The position numbers were made by a program, and so were the translations under genes. This document shows positions 62,836 to 64,000 of a DNA stretch of 64,000 nucleotides, in pieces. The stretch comes from Brevipalpus yothersi. Lineage: Eukaryota > Arthropoda > Arachnida > Trombidiformes > Tenuipalpidae. The stretch is taken from positions 1 through 64,000 of the forward strand of contig QZCP01000290.1 of the NCBI GenBank assembly GCA_003956705.1, given 5' to 3'. How positions within the stretch are numbered: the first letter of the stretch is position 1; the number at the start of each line of letters is the position of its first letter. The notes beneath the pieces were generated by a model, which worked only from the letters and a program-made list of their open reading frames with translations, searched no databases and was not told where the DNA came from.

Positions 62836-63852
62836 ATGGCTTTAAGATTATCAGCTTTAAGTTTGATCGTTATACTCTTTTTTTGCAATGCTTTTATCGA
62901 AATTATATCACATTCAGAGGCATCTTCAGCTGAGAATGGAACGCAGCAAACTTCGTGCCCATCTTCTAGAATTATCGGTGGCAAGAAAGCAAAGAGTTTG
63001 GTTCCTTATATTGTCTCTATAAGAGAAAAAGATGATGTCGATAAAGTGATTGGTGGGGGATCGATTGTTAAATCTAATTGGATATTAACTGCAAGACATC
63101 TTCTAATCAAAAGAGACCCCGAAGGACATATAATTGGTCTTAGAAACCTTACGATTGCTCCTAATTATGGCAATAAATTATCAATCGCTAAAGATAAGAA
63201 AAAATATCAAGTGCAGAAGATGTTTTGTTACAATCCAGGCACTCAAGACTACAAAATTACCGATGTTGCACTCTTGAAGCTTGGAGAGAATATTCCTCTG
63301 GACAATTCGACAGGATTTTATTTTGATAAGATTCCTATCATCAAATCGCCTAGCGAGGTATCATGGTCAGATGGGATGGATATTGTAGGCTGGGGACAAA
63401 CTAGGGCTACTCCCGAACCAAAACCAAAGGATTTTCCTGATAATTTGATGGAAGCCCACGTATATAAAAATTCATTACCAGATTGTCGTAGAGAGTTTCC
63501 TTATTTCGTGGAGCCCGAAATGATGTGTATTGGTAAGAAATCTCAAACAGCTGGAACAGGTGATTCTGGAGGTCCTGTGGTGATGAAAAAAGTAACCACC
63601 AAGGAAATCATTCAAGTTGCAGTAATATCAGGTGGAAGGGCTGATTGCAAGTGAGTATTTAAAATTTGCTGATCAAATCAAGTTTCAATCAAACTATTCA
63701 TTTTCAATATCATCAGAGCTAGTACCATTGGCATGGATCTGAATTTTTTCCGAGATTGGGTTGAGCAGAGGATAGTAGACGAAGACCCTAAATCTGAATG
63801 CAAAAATGTTTTCCGATATCATGATTTTGTGTTGACAGAGAATTTCCGGTGA
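62836..63852 (+). CDS. Secreted chymotrypsin-fold (S1) serine protease
   Basis: Exons 62836-63650 and 63717-63852 (phase 2) give 316 aa. A signal peptide (about 1-29, LSLIVILFFCNAF) and short propeptide lead to the activation site SSR-IIGGKKA. The triad is present: His in ILTARHLL (usually TAAHC), Asp in TDVALLKL and Ser in GTGDSGGPVV. The Cys after the catalytic His is replaced by Leu, so the usual Cys42-Cys58 bridge is missing. The residue six before Ser195, which sets primary specificity, reads as Thr, not Asp, so trypsin-like cleavage is not expected. The C-terminal exon adds DLNFFRDWVEQRI plus about 25 extra residues. Digestive or allergen-like mite proteases are of this fold, but the substrate is unknown. 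Confidence 0.94.
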
Positions 63853-63964
63853 AATGTCAAAATTTTCAAGTTCATCTCATCAACATTCTTATCCTGACAA
63901 TGAGTGAGAGAGCTATTTGGAAATTGTTATCATTCATTTTCAATGGTGACATGATAATTAGGAA

Positions 63965-63970
63965 AATAAA
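63965..63970 (+). terminator. Polyadenylation signal of the serine protease
   Basis: AATAAA 112 bp after the stop codon. Confidence 0.55.
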
Positions 63971-64000
63971 AGTCAATCTCCCTCTTGGGTAAATATTTTG

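Overview
The window is eukaryotic nuclear DNA, most likely from an arthropod and plausibly a mite. It is AT-rich, most genes have several short (roughly 45-130 bp) GT..AG introns, the 3' ends carry AATAAA signals, and the protein set is typically animal. I could not run a search, so the species call is inference. The assembly has one 304-N gap (11455-11758) and one single N (30114), both inside CT/GA microsatellites.

The two halves differ. The left part (1 to about 35 kb) is gene-poor and full of long (CT)n/(GA)n arrays. Its first 21 kb is one minus-strand gene for a secreted or lumenal M28 zinc peptidase. I find three of its exons (20754-21251, 17788-18027, 785-940), separated by introns of 2.7 and 16.8 kb, and it continues beyond the left edge. 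MELK kinase follows (+, 23405-25614). Next comes an inverted, internally deleted duplicate of parts of two genes from the right half (about 25.70-26.47 kb), then a Kruppel-like factor of the CtBP-binding type (-, 29556-31498).

The right part (35-64 kb) is compact: NAA20 (+), MRPS28 (-), a CD2BP2-like protein without its GYF domain (+), the MAGE/NSE3 subunit of SMC5/6 (+), RRP1/Nop52 (+), V-ATPase subunit d (+), an AQP11/12-type aquaporin (+), acyl-CoA delta-9 desaturase (+), xylulokinase (-), ERH (-), PET117 (+), WTAP (+), a CRAL-TRIO protein (+), a two-exon metallothionein (-), glyoxalase II/HAGH (-) and a chymotrypsin-fold serine protease (+). For every multi-exon gene except the partial M28 gene, exon phases and total lengths give whole, uninterrupted reading frames.

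These are mostly unrelated housekeeping genes, and I see no dedicated multi-gene system. The points most worth a second look are the PET117-WTAP pair (42 bp apart, with no ATG in any frame between the two start codons, suggesting a dicistronic leaky-scanning mRNA), the NSE3-RRP1 segmental duplicate, the M28 gene with microsatellite-packed introns, the GYF-less CD2BP2 homologue, the metallothionein with a metal-response-element promoter, and a small GC-rich inverted-repeat insertion in a HAGH intron.
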